The translations under genes and the position numbers were made by a program. DNA of 64,000 bases from Marixanthomonas sp002364245 (GTDB taxonomy: Bacteria; Bacteroidota; Bacteroidia; Flavobacteriales; Flavobacteriaceae), in NCBI GenBank assembly GCA_963973455.1, contig CAXAZF010000006.1:124001-188000 (forward strand), given 5' to 3'. Shown piece after piece: positions 15,806 through 24,630 of the stretch. Within the stretch, counting starts at the first letter, position 1. Each line of letters starts with the position of its first letter. The notes below the pieces were generated by a model. It saw only the letters and a program-made list of their open reading frames with translations. It was not told the origin of the DNA and searched no databases.

Positions 15806-16640
15806 AATTGAGAAGTTTCTTGGTGTATTCATACAATTTTGGAAAATGCGTTTTAAATTCTGCTGGTGATTCTATAAAATATTCGGCCAATACAGCCATA
15901 AATTCATATTGATTTGTAAATGCATACTTTCTAAAGTAACGCGTTTTATCAAGTGTATCCTTCAGTTCTTGATTGGTCAACTGTTTCAGTATATTCTGAA
16001 ATTGCTTCTGAAACCTAATAGAATCAACATCACGACTTTGCCTTGCTTCCAATTGCATGGCGTGCATAAATTCGTGGATGCCTAAATTAAAGTTATCATT
16101 CGTAATTTGATATCCTTTTTCAAAATCTTTCCAGGACAGTACCAGTGCCTTTTCCCTTGGGTTAAACTCACCTTTATGGTTTGTTTTGTTTGCAGCGCTA
16201 TAAAATTCATCTGGATATACTAAAATATAATCAATTAAGTCATATTTATAATTTTTTCTTCCAAAGCTAAGCATGCAAGCAGTTGCAGCTATTAGTAATT
16301 TCATAGTACCGCTTACCTCTAATTTTTGTCTGCCAATAAATTTCTTTTCAGAAATAAACGTGACAACACGATGTTGAAATTGTTTTCGATGCTTTGTTGA
16401 AAGGTCATTATAAAAAGAGAAGTCTTGTTCAAGTAGAAGTACCTGTTCTTTATTCAATGTTCTATAAACGAAAAACTGTCTATATAATGGTCTATTTTTT
16501 AAATTGGCATACCAATTTTCAAAGACACGGAACAAAAAGAAAACAAAACCAAGTGATACTATCAAATACCCGTAGGGCGCCAACCATTGAAATGTATCTT
16601 CTGTTTTTATAAATAAAAAAATTTCCATGAAATACTTCAA
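15786..16640 (-). CDS. Zinc-dependent peptidase, MtfA-like (M90 family)
   Basis: A 284-residue protein with a membrane segment at about 20-38 (LAPYGYLIVSLGFVFFLF) and a cytoplasmic peptidase domain. The zinc site H189-E190-F191-M192-H193 lies in LGIHEFMHAMQLEARQ. A further glutamate expected as third ligand could be in the helix ending near KYAFTNQYEFMAVLAEYFIE. E. coli MtfA, a soluble relative, binds the Mlc repressor and is an aminopeptidase. The membrane anchor is an addition to that form. The substrate here is unknown. The start may be the ATG at 16640 or the one at 16628. It converges with the ypdA-like gene. Confidence 0.82.
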   Translation of the reverse strand: MKYFMEIFLFIKTEDTFQWLAPYGYLIVSLGFVFFLFRVFENWYANLKNRPLYRQFFVYRTLNKEQVLLLEQDFSFYNDLSTKHRKQFQHRVVTFISEKKFIGRQKLEVSGTMKLLIAATACMLSFGRKNYKYDLIDYILVYPDEFYSAANKTNHKGEFNPREKALVLSWKDFEKGYQITNDNFNLGIHEFMHAMQLEARQSRDVDSIRFQKQFQNILKQLTNQELKDTLDKTRYFRKYAFTNQYEFMAVLAEYFIESPAEFKTHFPKLYEYTKKLLNFTFAGY

Positions 16641-16708
16641 GACTAATGATAAACAAGCGCTTCATATGATAACTTAAAATTAATTCTGATAGTATAATAT
16701 GTACGAAA

Positions 16709-16742
16709 TAAAAAAGCCCTGAAGGTTAAACCTTCAGGGCTT
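16709..16742 (-). terminator. Rho-independent terminator after susD homologue
   Basis: AAGCCCTGAAGGTT and its exact complement form a 14-bp stem with a minimal loop, followed on the minus strand by five or six T. It lies 26 bp after the stop codon. Confidence 0.9.
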
Positions 16743-16767
16743 CATATATAATTAACTAATTTAGTTA

Positions 16768-18210
16768 TTAGTTTTTATCCCAAAACAATTGGTTTTCTGC
16801 AGTATCACCTCCAATAGCACTTGCTGCAGCATCATAGTTAGTACCATTTAAGGTTTGCTCTCCTACTGGATAAAAGTATCGATTAGGGAATCCTGTTTCG
16901 GCCATAATCGGCTCTACTAATTCAGGATAGTCTAAACGGCGTACTGATAAATAAGGAGCAAAAGATCTGTTGTACAATGCAATCCAAGATTGTGTCCCAA
17001 CTACTTGTTTCCAAGCTGGAGAAGATTCACTAGTACCTAATGCACTTGTATAATCTACGCTTGGCATAGCTAAGTAATCTTCAAGACCAGTGGCACCCCA
17101 ATAGTCAAAAGATGCTGTAATACCAGCAACATAATGACTTTCGGCATCACCACCTACTGAATATCCTCTTGCAGCTGCTTCTGACATTAAAAACTCTGCT
17201 TCCACATAAGATAATAATACACCTGGGAAGGTAGCTTCTTTTATTGGGTCAGCAACGTGAGAATAGTCTGAATATACGGTCTGAGCCCCAATAGGACCAC
17301 CTATATACTCTCCATCAACAGTAGTGAAATAAGTTTCTCTACGTGGATCGTCTAATCCATTCATAATATCAACAATAGTTTGCCCTGCAACATAGTCGTT
17401 ACGACCACTTAATACTAAGTTATTATTTACAGGGTTGTTGTTAGGAGCCGCAGATGAATAAGCATAACCAGCATTATCAGCATTACTCGTAAAAACTCCT
17501 GAAGTTACAGCAGACTCAACAGTTGATTGAGAAAGTCCTGGTTCTACATCAGATAATGTGATACCCATACGTAGTTTTAGTGTATTTGCAAACTTTTTCC
17601 AGCTTGCTACATCTCCAGCGTAAATCAAATCATTATCACTTGAAAAACTTCCAACTCCCGTATTTAATGAACCAATGGCACTGTTTAACCTTGTAATAAG
17701 GTCTTTATAAACAGTTAAGCCATCATCATACTTAGGCAATAAGTTGTCAATATCCAATGCTTCAGAATAAGGCACATCACCATATGTTTCTACTAAGTTA
17801 CTAAAAGCATACACTTTAAGTATTTCAATTATGGCCAATTTATTTGGCTTTAAATCATTGGTTAAATCATTATTCGTAGCTTCTATATTTATAGCTGCTT
17901 GATCTAAATCTTTTAGTACATCTCTGTACATTTCTCTCCAGTGATTATCAGGAATAGATCTTGTTATTTGATCGTATCTACTTTCATCAGGATATGTGGT
18001 TTCTTGTAAATGTTGCACCCATAACCTTAAATTGTTAAGGTTAACGTTTGGTGTCACTATTTGATCAGCCAATTGTTTTTGAGCTGAAGCGAATAGACTT
18101 TCACCACTTACCGATGTAGGATCTTTTATATTTTGGTTCAGATCTTCAATATTATCTGAACACGACACGGCTATCAGTGCCGTTACTAGTATTAAAATTA
18201 ATTTCTTCAT
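16768..18210 (-). CDS. SusD/RagB-like outer-membrane lipoprotein
   Basis: Surface lipoprotein that captures a nutrient and caps the partner SusC channel. The 480 residues begin with a lipoprotein signal (LIAVSC17SDN). The sequence LNQNIKDPTSVSGESLFASAQKQLADQI and later VLLSYVEAEFLMSEAAARGY are typical of the SusD-like_2 group. The C-terminal RRLDYPELVEP and FPNRYFYPVGEQTLN also fit that group. It lies 12 bp after its SusC partner. No glycoside hydrolase, sulfatase or regulator is next to the pair, so the substrate cannot be inferred. Peptides, glycans or other oligomers are possible. Confidence 0.92.
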   Translation of the reverse strand: MKKLILILVTALIAVSCSDNIEDLNQNIKDPTSVSGESLFASAQKQLADQIVTPNVNLNNLRLWVQHLQETTYPDESRYDQITRSIPDNHWREMYRDVLKDLDQAAINIEATNNDLTNDLKPNKLAIIEILKVYAFSNLVETYGDVPYSEALDIDNLLPKYDDGLTVYKDLITRLNSAIGSLNTGVGSFSSDNDLIYAGDVASWKKFANTLKLRMGITLSDVEPGLSQSTVESAVTSGVFTSNADNAGYAYSSAAPNNNPVNNNLVLSGRNDYVAGQTIVDIMNGLDDPRRETYFTTVDGEYIGGPIGAQTVYSDYSHVADPIKEATFPGVLLSYVEAEFLMSEAAARGYSVGGDAESHYVAGITASFDYWGATGLEDYLAMPSVDYTSALGTSESSPAWKQVVGTQSWIALYNRSFAPYLSVRRLDYPELVEPIMAETGFPNRYFYPVGEQTLNGTNYDAAASAIGGDTAENQLFWDKN

Positions 18211-18222
18211 TGTTATTATGTA

Positions 18223-21200
18223 TTAAAATTGTGCTTTAATATTAAACCCGTAATCTTGGGTAGTTGGCAACGCCCCTGTTGTATAACCTTGTAGGTTACC
18301 TGAGCTTAATCCTGCTTCAGGATCTGCATACGGTAAGTTTTTATCAATTATCCATAAGTTTGAACCTGTAAGGCTAAACGATAAACCTGTCATAAAAGTA
18401 TTGTCTAAATACTTTGATGGCATGCTATAGGTAAGAGACACTTGTCTTAGTTTTATATAACTAGCATCGTAAACAAATTCAGCATTCGGGTAGGCAGCAT
18501 ATCCAAATGAACCAAATCCATCACCTGGAATTCTGGTTGTGTTTGGTGTTCCGTCAGGGTTAACACCTGGGTTAATAAAACCACCGCCATTTTCGATTGA
18601 GTTTCTCACAGGGTTACCAAGATCATTAGTAAATGCTGTGTCTTTGTAAATACCTGTTGCTTGTCCATAATATTGATCCAGTGAGAATATGCTTCCACCT
18701 TCCTGAATATCAATTAAGAAACTAAAAGAAAGATCTTTATACGTGAAGGTATTTGAAATACCAGCTAACCAGTCTGGGTTAGTGTCTCCCAATACATTAT
18801 TAGAAGTACCAGTTGTTGCATAATATCCATCTTCAACCACTCTTTGTCCATCTAAGTACTCATAGTCTGTACCATAAATTACACCATAAGGCTCACCTAA
18901 CACTGCGTTGATGGTAACACCACCTTGGAAACTACCCAATTGTAGAGTTTCGATACCATCTGGAAGTGCAACCACTTCACTTTCATTTTTAGTAAAGTTT
19001 GCATTTATCATCCAGCTAAAATCATCTGTTTTGATAGGTGTAGCATTTAAGGAAACTTCAATACCCTTGTTTTCTATCTCACCAGCATTTAACAGTTTAC
19101 CTGTATAACCAGTTGCGGCAGAAACGGGTACAGTAACAATTTGATCAATAGAGTTTGATTGATAGTATGCAACATCAAAACCAAGTCTGTTGTTTGCAAA
19201 TCTCATTTCAAGACCAGCTTCATAACTTTTAGTTGTCTCAGGTCTTAAATTTGGGTTGTTACTTGTACTTGGTACAGATGTACCTATGTCATTGTTAATA
19301 GTAAAAGTGTCAACTAATCTGTCAAATGGTGCACCGTTACCAACTTCTGCATAGTTCAAACGTAATTTACCGAAGCTAATAGCATTCACATCCAATAACT
19401 TACTGAACACAAAACTGGTAGAAACAGATGGATAGTAGAATGAACTATTGTCTTCTGGTAAAGTTGAGAAATTATCTCTTCTTATAGTACCATCAACATA
19501 TACAGTATTTCCAAATCCTAAAGATGCACTGGCATATACACCATCCACACCTATTTTTTGAGCAGTTTCAACTGGGTTAGGTAAAGGCCCTGCACTGTTT
19601 TGTAATGAATACAAACCAGGAACAATTAATCCTCCAGATGTAGAAGATGTTAATGAGTTATACTCATTTCTTCTAATATTTGTACCTAAAATACCAGCAA
19701 GACTAATGCTTTCAGATATATCGGTATCAAAATTGAACATTAAGTCATAGTTAGTTTCTGTAGCTGTGATATCTCTACGTAAGTAACCAGAATCAACATT
19801 TCCTCTAGAAACTCCAAATCTTGATGGAACCGAACCAACAGCTCTTCTTTCCTCTTGTTGTTCATTATAGGTATCTGTAGAAACACGTCCTGTTACATTT
19901 ACCCAATCAGCAAGTTCATAGTTAAGCTCAAAGTTACCAATAAAACGGCTTCTTCCATCATTTTGGTAGTTTTCGTAACGTGTCCAATATGGGTTATCCC
20001 AGTAAATTGGTGAAGCACCTGGCTCAGAAGAACCTGGGTTCCAAGATATGTTTCTTCTTGTTTGAAAGTAAATATCTCTTTGTGCTTTAATATCAACGTT
20101 AGTTTGCCACCATTGCTTCATATTACCTACTACGTTATCACTGTATCCAGTAGAGTTACGTCCTAAAGCGTCTGTTTTAATATAATTAGCAAAACCACTA
20201 ACTGTAAGCTTATCGTTTACATCATACGTTCCACTTAAAATAAAGTTATGTCTGTCTAACTGACTGTTAGGCAACAAACCTGATTGATCCAATTTAGTAT
20301 AAGACATTCTATAAGAACCTCCTTCCATTCCGTTGGAAATAGAAACAGAGTTTGAAAGGGTAATAGGAGTTTCAAAGAAAGTTATAGGGCCGTTTTCAGC
20401 ATAGGTCCATGGCGTTCTTGTTCTATAGTTTGGTGATGCAGGATCGAAAGAGTCCCACTGAAAAACATATAAGTTAGGGTCAAAAGCAGGACCATAAGAT
20501 GCATCATCAAGATAATTAGAAACCTGATCGTCTATACCGTCTCCATCAATATCTTCAGAAGTCCAGTACTGTCCGTAACCAGCACCGTATTGATCTTGAT
20601 ACTCGGCAAATGTACTTTTATCAACAAAACCAAAAGTAGCTCCAGAGTTTACAGTAACCCCTAATCCTTTTGCTTTACTACCTTTTTTAGTAGTTATGAT
20701 AATCACACCGTTAGCAGCACGCGATCCATATAATGCAGAAGCGGCAGCACCTTTAAGTACGTTAATAGACTCAATGTCATCTGGGTTAATATCTGCTGCG
20801 GCATTACCGTAGTCATAATAGTTACCAGAAGCTTGAGATTGACCCGCACTGTTTGTGTTCCTGTTACTAATTGGCACACCATCTACAACAAATAAAGCCT
20901 GGTTGTTTCCAGTTAAAGAGGCATTACCCCTTATAACAACGTTAGTAGAACCACCAAAGTTGTTGTTTCTTCTAATTTGCAAACCAGATACCTTACCAGA
21001 CAATGCATTAGTAAAGTTGTTACTTTTTACAACTGAAAGGTCTTCACCAGCAACTTCTTGAGTAGCGTAACCCAGGGATTGCTTTTCACGCGAAACACCT
21101 AAAGCTGTTACAACAACTTCATCCAATTCCGCACCGGCTTGTAACGTTACATCAATAGTGTTAGAGGCACCAACCGCAATTTCTTGGCTTTGGAAGCCTA

Positions 21201-21426
21201 CATAACTATACACCAAAGTCTGCCCTTGAGCAGCTTCAATGGTATAGTTACCATCAAAATCGGTTTGTGTACCTGTACTGGTACCTTTAATAATAATATT
21301 CACTCCAGGAAGCGGCAAGCCCGTATCATCGGTCACCGATCCGGAAATAGATTTTTCCTGTGCAAAAGTGAACTGCACAATTAACACTAATAAAAGTGTC
21401 AATATTCCACTAAGTTTTGTTTTCAT
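18223..21426 (-). CDS. SusC/RagA-family TonB-linked outer-membrane protein
   Basis: A 1067-residue TonB-dependent importer. The signal peptide spans 1-22 (ending TFAQ). A carboxypeptidase-D-like domain follows (SISGSVTDDTGLPLPGVNII, DFDGNYTIEA), then a TonB-box-like region (ELDEVVVTALGVSREKQSLGYA) and the plug (GKVSGLQIRRN, IRGNASLTGNNQALFVVDGVPI, VLKGAAASALYGSRAANGVIIITTKKG). The remainder is the 22-strand barrel with the usual C-terminal NIKAQF. The length is normal and no frameshift is seen. It works with the SusD homologue directly downstream. Confidence 0.96.
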   Translation of the reverse strand: MKTKLSGILTLLLVLIVQFTFAQEKSISGSVTDDTGLPLPGVNIIIKGTSTGTQTDFDGNYTIEAAQGQTLVYSYVGFQSQEIAVGASNTIDVTLQAGAELDEVVVTALGVSREKQSLGYATQEVAGEDLSVVKSNNFTNALSGKVSGLQIRRNNNFGGSTNVVIRGNASLTGNNQALFVVDGVPISNRNTNSAGQSQASGNYYDYGNAAADINPDDIESINVLKGAAASALYGSRAANGVIIITTKKGSKAKGLGVTVNSGATFGFVDKSTFAEYQDQYGAGYGQYWTSEDIDGDGIDDQVSNYLDDASYGPAFDPNLYVFQWDSFDPASPNYRTRTPWTYAENGPITFFETPITLSNSVSISNGMEGGSYRMSYTKLDQSGLLPNSQLDRHNFILSGTYDVNDKLTVSGFANYIKTDALGRNSTGYSDNVVGNMKQWWQTNVDIKAQRDIYFQTRRNISWNPGSSEPGASPIYWDNPYWTRYENYQNDGRSRFIGNFELNYELADWVNVTGRVSTDTYNEQQEERRAVGSVPSRFGVSRGNVDSGYLRRDITATETNYDLMFNFDTDISESISLAGILGTNIRRNEYNSLTSSTSGGLIVPGLYSLQNSAGPLPNPVETAQKIGVDGVYASASLGFGNTVYVDGTIRRDNFSTLPEDNSSFYYPSVSTSFVFSKLLDVNAISFGKLRLNYAEVGNGAPFDRLVDTFTINNDIGTSVPSTSNNPNLRPETTKSYEAGLEMRFANNRLGFDVAYYQSNSIDQIVTVPVSAATGYTGKLLNAGEIENKGIEVSLNATPIKTDDFSWMINANFTKNESEVVALPDGIETLQLGSFQGGVTINAVLGEPYGVIYGTDYEYLDGQRVVEDGYYATTGTSNNVLGDTNPDWLAGISNTFTYKDLSFSFLIDIQEGGSIFSLDQYYGQATGIYKDTAFTNDLGNPVRNSIENGGGFINPGVNPDGTPNTTRIPGDGFGSFGYAAYPNAEFVYDASYIKLRQVSLTYSMPSKYLDNTFMTGLSFSLTGSNLWIIDKNLPYADPEAGLSSGNLQGYTTGALPTTQDYGFNIKAQF

Positions 21427-21840
21427 CTTTTTGTTTGTTTTAATTATAACTTCAAAAATGCCAATAAAATCTTAGAATTCCAACTTTTATAGGCAGTAGA
21501 TTTAGAAAATATCAATAAATTGTTAATTTAAAATTAAGCTAAATTGGGCATATTTAACATAAAATCAACTTAAAGGACTGAATCACTGTGTTTTTCATTA
21601 ATTTTTTTCACATATAAATTTTAAAAAGAATGTAGTTTTTACAACTAGTAATCTGTATTTAATATCACCCCACAATCCTTAATTTAAATCTTAAGTAAAC
21701 ATACCATAACATAGGTAATCCATACTATGGATTACCTATTATTATTTCAATCGTTCCCCTTTTTTATTCATAATTTTCAATTTAGTGTTTAAAAGAAAAA
21801 TACGGATATCTTAAACAGTTCTTGGAAGAAAATAAAACAT
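21427..21840. other. Long intergenic region upstream of susC homologue
   Basis: About 410 bp without a gene. It must contain the susC promoter, but no clear TAnnTTTG box is seen on the minus strand close to the start. It is very AT-rich, with runs of T and A. The only clear structure is the 29-bp palindrome described separately. Confidence 0.6.
21711..21739. repeat. Perfect 29-bp palindrome
   Basis: ATAGGTAATCCATA, a central C, then TATGGATTACCTAT. The two 14-bp arms are exact reverse complements. It lies about 285 bp upstream of the susC homologue and about 100 bp from the tRNA terminator, so it ends no known gene. It could be an operator for a dimeric regulator or a small dispersed element. 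Confidence 0.65.
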
Positions 21841-21868
21841 AAAAAAAAGGGCTTGCAATAGCAAACCC
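21841..21868 (-). terminator. Terminator after tRNA-Arg
   Basis: On the minus strand GGGtTTGC pairs with GCAAgCCC around TATT, followed by eight T. It lies 8 bp after the tRNA 3' end. Confidence 0.8.
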
Positions 21869-21876
21869 TAATGTTG

Positions 21877-21950
21877 TGACCGCGGAAGGATTCGAACCCT
21901 CAACCCTCAGAGCCGAAATCTGATATTCTATCCAGTTGAACTACGCGGCC
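21877..21950 (-). tRNA. tRNA-Arg (anticodon UCG)
   Basis: A 74-nt cloverleaf on the minus strand. The acceptor stem GGCCGCG pairs with CGCGGTC (one G-T pair) and the discriminator is A. The anticodon stem TCAGA/TCTGA encloses the loop TTTCGGC, giving anticodon TCG. The T arm contains GGTTCGAATCC. CCA is not encoded, as usual in this phylum. It follows yqeY by 29 bp on the same strand and is followed by a terminator. Confidence 0.95.
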
Positions 21951-21979
21951 TCAATTCCTTTAAAGGGAAATTTCTAATA

Positions 21980-22429
21980 TTAACTAAGTCTTGCTTTAAC
22001 TATTCCTGAAATGGTTTTCCCATCAGCTTGTCCAGCTAATTTCTTATTTGCCATTCCCATTACTTTGCCCATATCTTTCATAGACTCTGCTCCAGTTTGA
22101 GTAATAATTTCATCTACAACTTTAGCCACCTCTTCTTCACTTAGTTGAGCTGGTAAAAAGTTTTCAATAATGGCGGCTTGCTTTAATTCAGGTTCAGCTA
22201 GGTCTTCCCTACCCTGTTCTTTATATATTGCAGCGCTATCCTTACGTTGCTTTACTTGTTTTTGAAGTAATTTTACTTCCTCTTCTTCCGTAAGCTCTTT
22301 CTTAGCACCGCTTTCAGTTTGTGCTAATAATAATGCCGATTTTACTGATCGTAATGCTTCTAGGGCATTAGCGTCTTTCTCTTTCATTGCTACTTTCATA
22401 GCGTTCATTATCTGCTTTTGTAAGCTCAT
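21980..22429 (-). CDS. GatB/YqeY domain protein
   Basis: A 149-residue stand-alone YqeY protein. The domain is homologous to the tRNA-binding tail of GatB, the glutamyl-tRNA amidotransferase subunit, but the function of the free form is not settled. Family features: MSLQKQIMNAMKVAMKEKD, LEALRSVKSALL, KQRKDSAAIYKEQGREDLAE, and the C-terminal MGKVMGMANKKLAGQADG followed by ISGIVKARL. It lies downstream of ftsZ beyond a terminator and upstream of tRNA-Arg. Confidence 0.93.
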   Translation of the reverse strand: MSLQKQIMNAMKVAMKEKDANALEALRSVKSALLLAQTESGAKKELTEEEEVKLLQKQVKQRKDSAAIYKEQGREDLAEPELKQAAIIENFLPAQLSEEEVAKVVDEIITQTGAESMKDMGKVMGMANKKLAGQADGKTISGIVKARLS

Positions 22430-22485
22430 TTTGTGTGTTTTTATAACAGTATGCGAAGATAGCTATTATGTTTTTATTACTAAAG

Positions 22486-22515
22486 AAAAAAACCCACAAG
22501 GCGTCCTTGTGGGTT
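22486..22515 (-). terminator. Rho-independent terminator after ftsZ
   Basis: AACCCACAAGG and CCTTGTGGGTT form an 11-bp stem with a 3-nt loop. On the minus strand a T-rich tail follows. It closes the dcw operon, 20 bp after the ftsZ stop codon. Confidence 0.9.
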
Positions 22516-22535
22516 TATAAATAAAATACTCTGTT

Positions 22536-24587
22536 TTAATCTACATTATCATGCAAAAAAGAATTGTTACTCCTTAACTCTATATCATCATCGTCATCGC
22601 TGTTTACTGACGTGCGAGAAAGAGATCCATCAGCATCCCTTTTGTCATCTAAATCGATTCCCATTCTTTTATAGGCAGGTTGGTTTTCAATATCCTCTAT
22701 GCGTGACCCGCTGTTTCTGAATTTATAATTAAAGTCTTTCATTTTCTTTTTACGCTCTTCTGTACGATCTTTTAGCAACTTTGAAATCGGGGCGTTCAAT
22801 GGGTCTACTGTATCATTAAGCTCATCTTCTTTCTCTTCTTCAACAGGTGCAACTGTCTTCTTTTCAAAAACTAACTCTTCTTCTGCCGCTTTATCTGTTT
22901 TGGCATTAGGTTTCGCATTTAAAAGTTCTTCTTCTTTCTCTTGATAGTCGTCTAAGCTGTATCGCTTTACGCCTTCATTTGAAAATTCAGTAACTGGTAT
23001 TACCTCTACATGATCGTTCACTTTTATATCTTCAACATCTGATGTCAACGTTTCTTGATCCTCCTCTTCTTTTCTATACCTTTTACTTGAATCTGAAACA
23101 GGGTTTACCGGAAGATCGAACATAAGCATCTGATCCTCATTTTCTGAAACTGATTTTTGTTTTTGTTCAGTGTTTTCAGAAATAGGCGTTTCTTCTTTTT
23201 TCTGAATATTCTTATTAGGTTCTACAATTACAAAATCATTTACATCCATTTCATTAATCACCAATTGCTCAAACTCTGCAATATGATGAATATCAATCTC
23301 TTCGTAAGAAACATCTATGTTTTTCAACAGTTCTGACGTTTCTACATATCCTTCAAAAGGAAGTGATGCTTCAGTTTTTGGCTTTTTTACTTCAGAAACC
23401 GGTGGCATTTTATCTTCAACCTCCTCTTCTTCAAATAAAGTATGTTTAATGATTGGTTTTTCCTCTTTTACAGGCTTATCTTTTTTAGGCAATTCAACAC
23501 GGGTTGCACCTTGCTTTACAGATAAATCTTGTTCTGCTTTCTGCTCTTCTTCAAGTGTATGAATAATTTTTTTACTTTCAGTATTTACAATATCGTCTTG
23601 TTGTTCCGCATTAAATCCGGTAGCAATAACGGTAATACCAATAGCTCCTTCGAGTTCTGGATCTTCCCCTACACCCATAATAATATTGGCGCTATGACCC
23701 GCTTCGTCTTGAATATGGTCACTTATTTCACCTATTTCATCAATGGTGATTTCTTCGCTACCTGAAACGATAAGCAACAATACGTTTTTGGCACCTTTTA
23801 TTTTATTGTCATTCAATAATGGAGAATCTAGAGCTTTACCTATAGCCTCACTTGCTCGTTTTGCTCCAGTTGCACTTGCACTGCCCATTATAGCAGTACC
23901 GCTATTGGCAAGTACTGTTTTGGCATCACGCAAGTCAATGTTTTGTGTATAGTGGTGTGTTATAACTTCAGCAATACCACGTGCAGCTGTGGCAAGTACT
24001 TCGTCTGCTTTTGAAAAACCAGCTTTAAAACCAAGATTTCCGTATACCTCTCGTAGTTTGTTGTTGTTTATAACAATTAGAGAATCACAGTTTTGACGTA
24101 ATTTCTCCACCCCAATTTGAGCTTGTTCGTTACGTGTTTTTCCTTCAAACTGAAACGGGATAGTAACAATTCCAACGGTTAGAATATCCAACTCTTTCGC
24201 CATTTTAGCTATAATAGGCGCTGCCCCTGTACCTGTACCACCACCCATTCCGGCCGTGATGAAAATCATTTTGGTATTTGTAGTGAGCATACCTTTAATT
24301 TCTTCCATACTTTCCATAGCGGACTGTTCCCCTATTTGCGGGTTTGCTCCTGCACCCAACCCTTCGGTCAAGGAAACACCTAATTGTATTTTAATGGGTA
24401 CTGAACTGTTTTCAAGTGCTTGTGCATCGGTATTGCAAATCACAAAATCAACCCCTTTAATTCCTTGGTTGAACATATGATTGATTGCATTGCTACCACC
24501 ACCACCAACGCCAATTACCTTAATGACATTTGATTGGTTTTTAGGCAGATCGAACGAAATGTTATCAAAATCTGTGTTGCTGCTCAT
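22536..24587 (-). CDS. ftsZ: Cell division protein FtsZ
   Basis: Tubulin-like GTPase that assembles the Z-ring. The GTPase domain covers about residues 15-325: KVIGVGGGGSNAINHM, the signature AGMGGGTGTGAAPIIAK, the T7-loop region ATAARGIAEVITHH and NIIMGVGEDPELEGAIGITVIATGF. At 683 residues it is far longer than the 383 of E. coli. The extra length is an acidic, Lys/Glu-rich, low-complexity linker of about 340 residues. The C-terminal peptide (RSNNSFLHDNVD) is the probable partner-binding tail. Long linkers occur in other Flavobacteriaceae. Last gene of the dcw operon, 43 bp after ftsA. Confidence 0.96.
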   Translation of the reverse strand: MSSNTDFDNISFDLPKNQSNVIKVIGVGGGGSNAINHMFNQGIKGVDFVICNTDAQALENSSVPIKIQLGVSLTEGLGAGANPQIGEQSAMESMEEIKGMLTTNTKMIFITAGMGGGTGTGAAPIIAKMAKELDILTVGIVTIPFQFEGKTRNEQAQIGVEKLRQNCDSLIVINNNKLREVYGNLGFKAGFSKADEVLATAARGIAEVITHHYTQNIDLRDAKTVLANSGTAIMGSASATGAKRASEAIGKALDSPLLNDNKIKGAKNVLLLIVSGSEEITIDEIGEISDHIQDEAGHSANIIMGVGEDPELEGAIGITVIATGFNAEQQDDIVNTESKKIIHTLEEEQKAEQDLSVKQGATRVELPKKDKPVKEEKPIIKHTLFEEEEVEDKMPPVSEVKKPKTEASLPFEGYVETSELLKNIDVSYEEIDIHHIAEFEQLVINEMDVNDFVIVEPNKNIQKKEETPISENTEQKQKSVSENEDQMLMFDLPVNPVSDSSKRYRKEEEDQETLTSDVEDIKVNDHVEVIPVTEFSNEGVKRYSLDDYQEKEEELLNAKPNAKTDKAAEEELVFEKKTVAPVEEEKEDELNDTVDPLNAPISKLLKDRTEERKKKMKDFNYKFRNSGSRIEDIENQPAYKRMGIDLDDKRDADGSLSRTSVNSDDDDDIELRSNNSFLHDNVD

Positions 24588-24630
24588 AATTATTTATTTT
24601 TGTGAGGTTCCTTTTTCTTTTTTTTATTTT

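Noticed and set aside
16768..21426. SusCD pair considered as part of a polysaccharide utilisation locus
   Set aside because: No carbohydrate-active enzyme, sulfatase or dedicated regulator lies next to it, so a substrate cannot be assigned.
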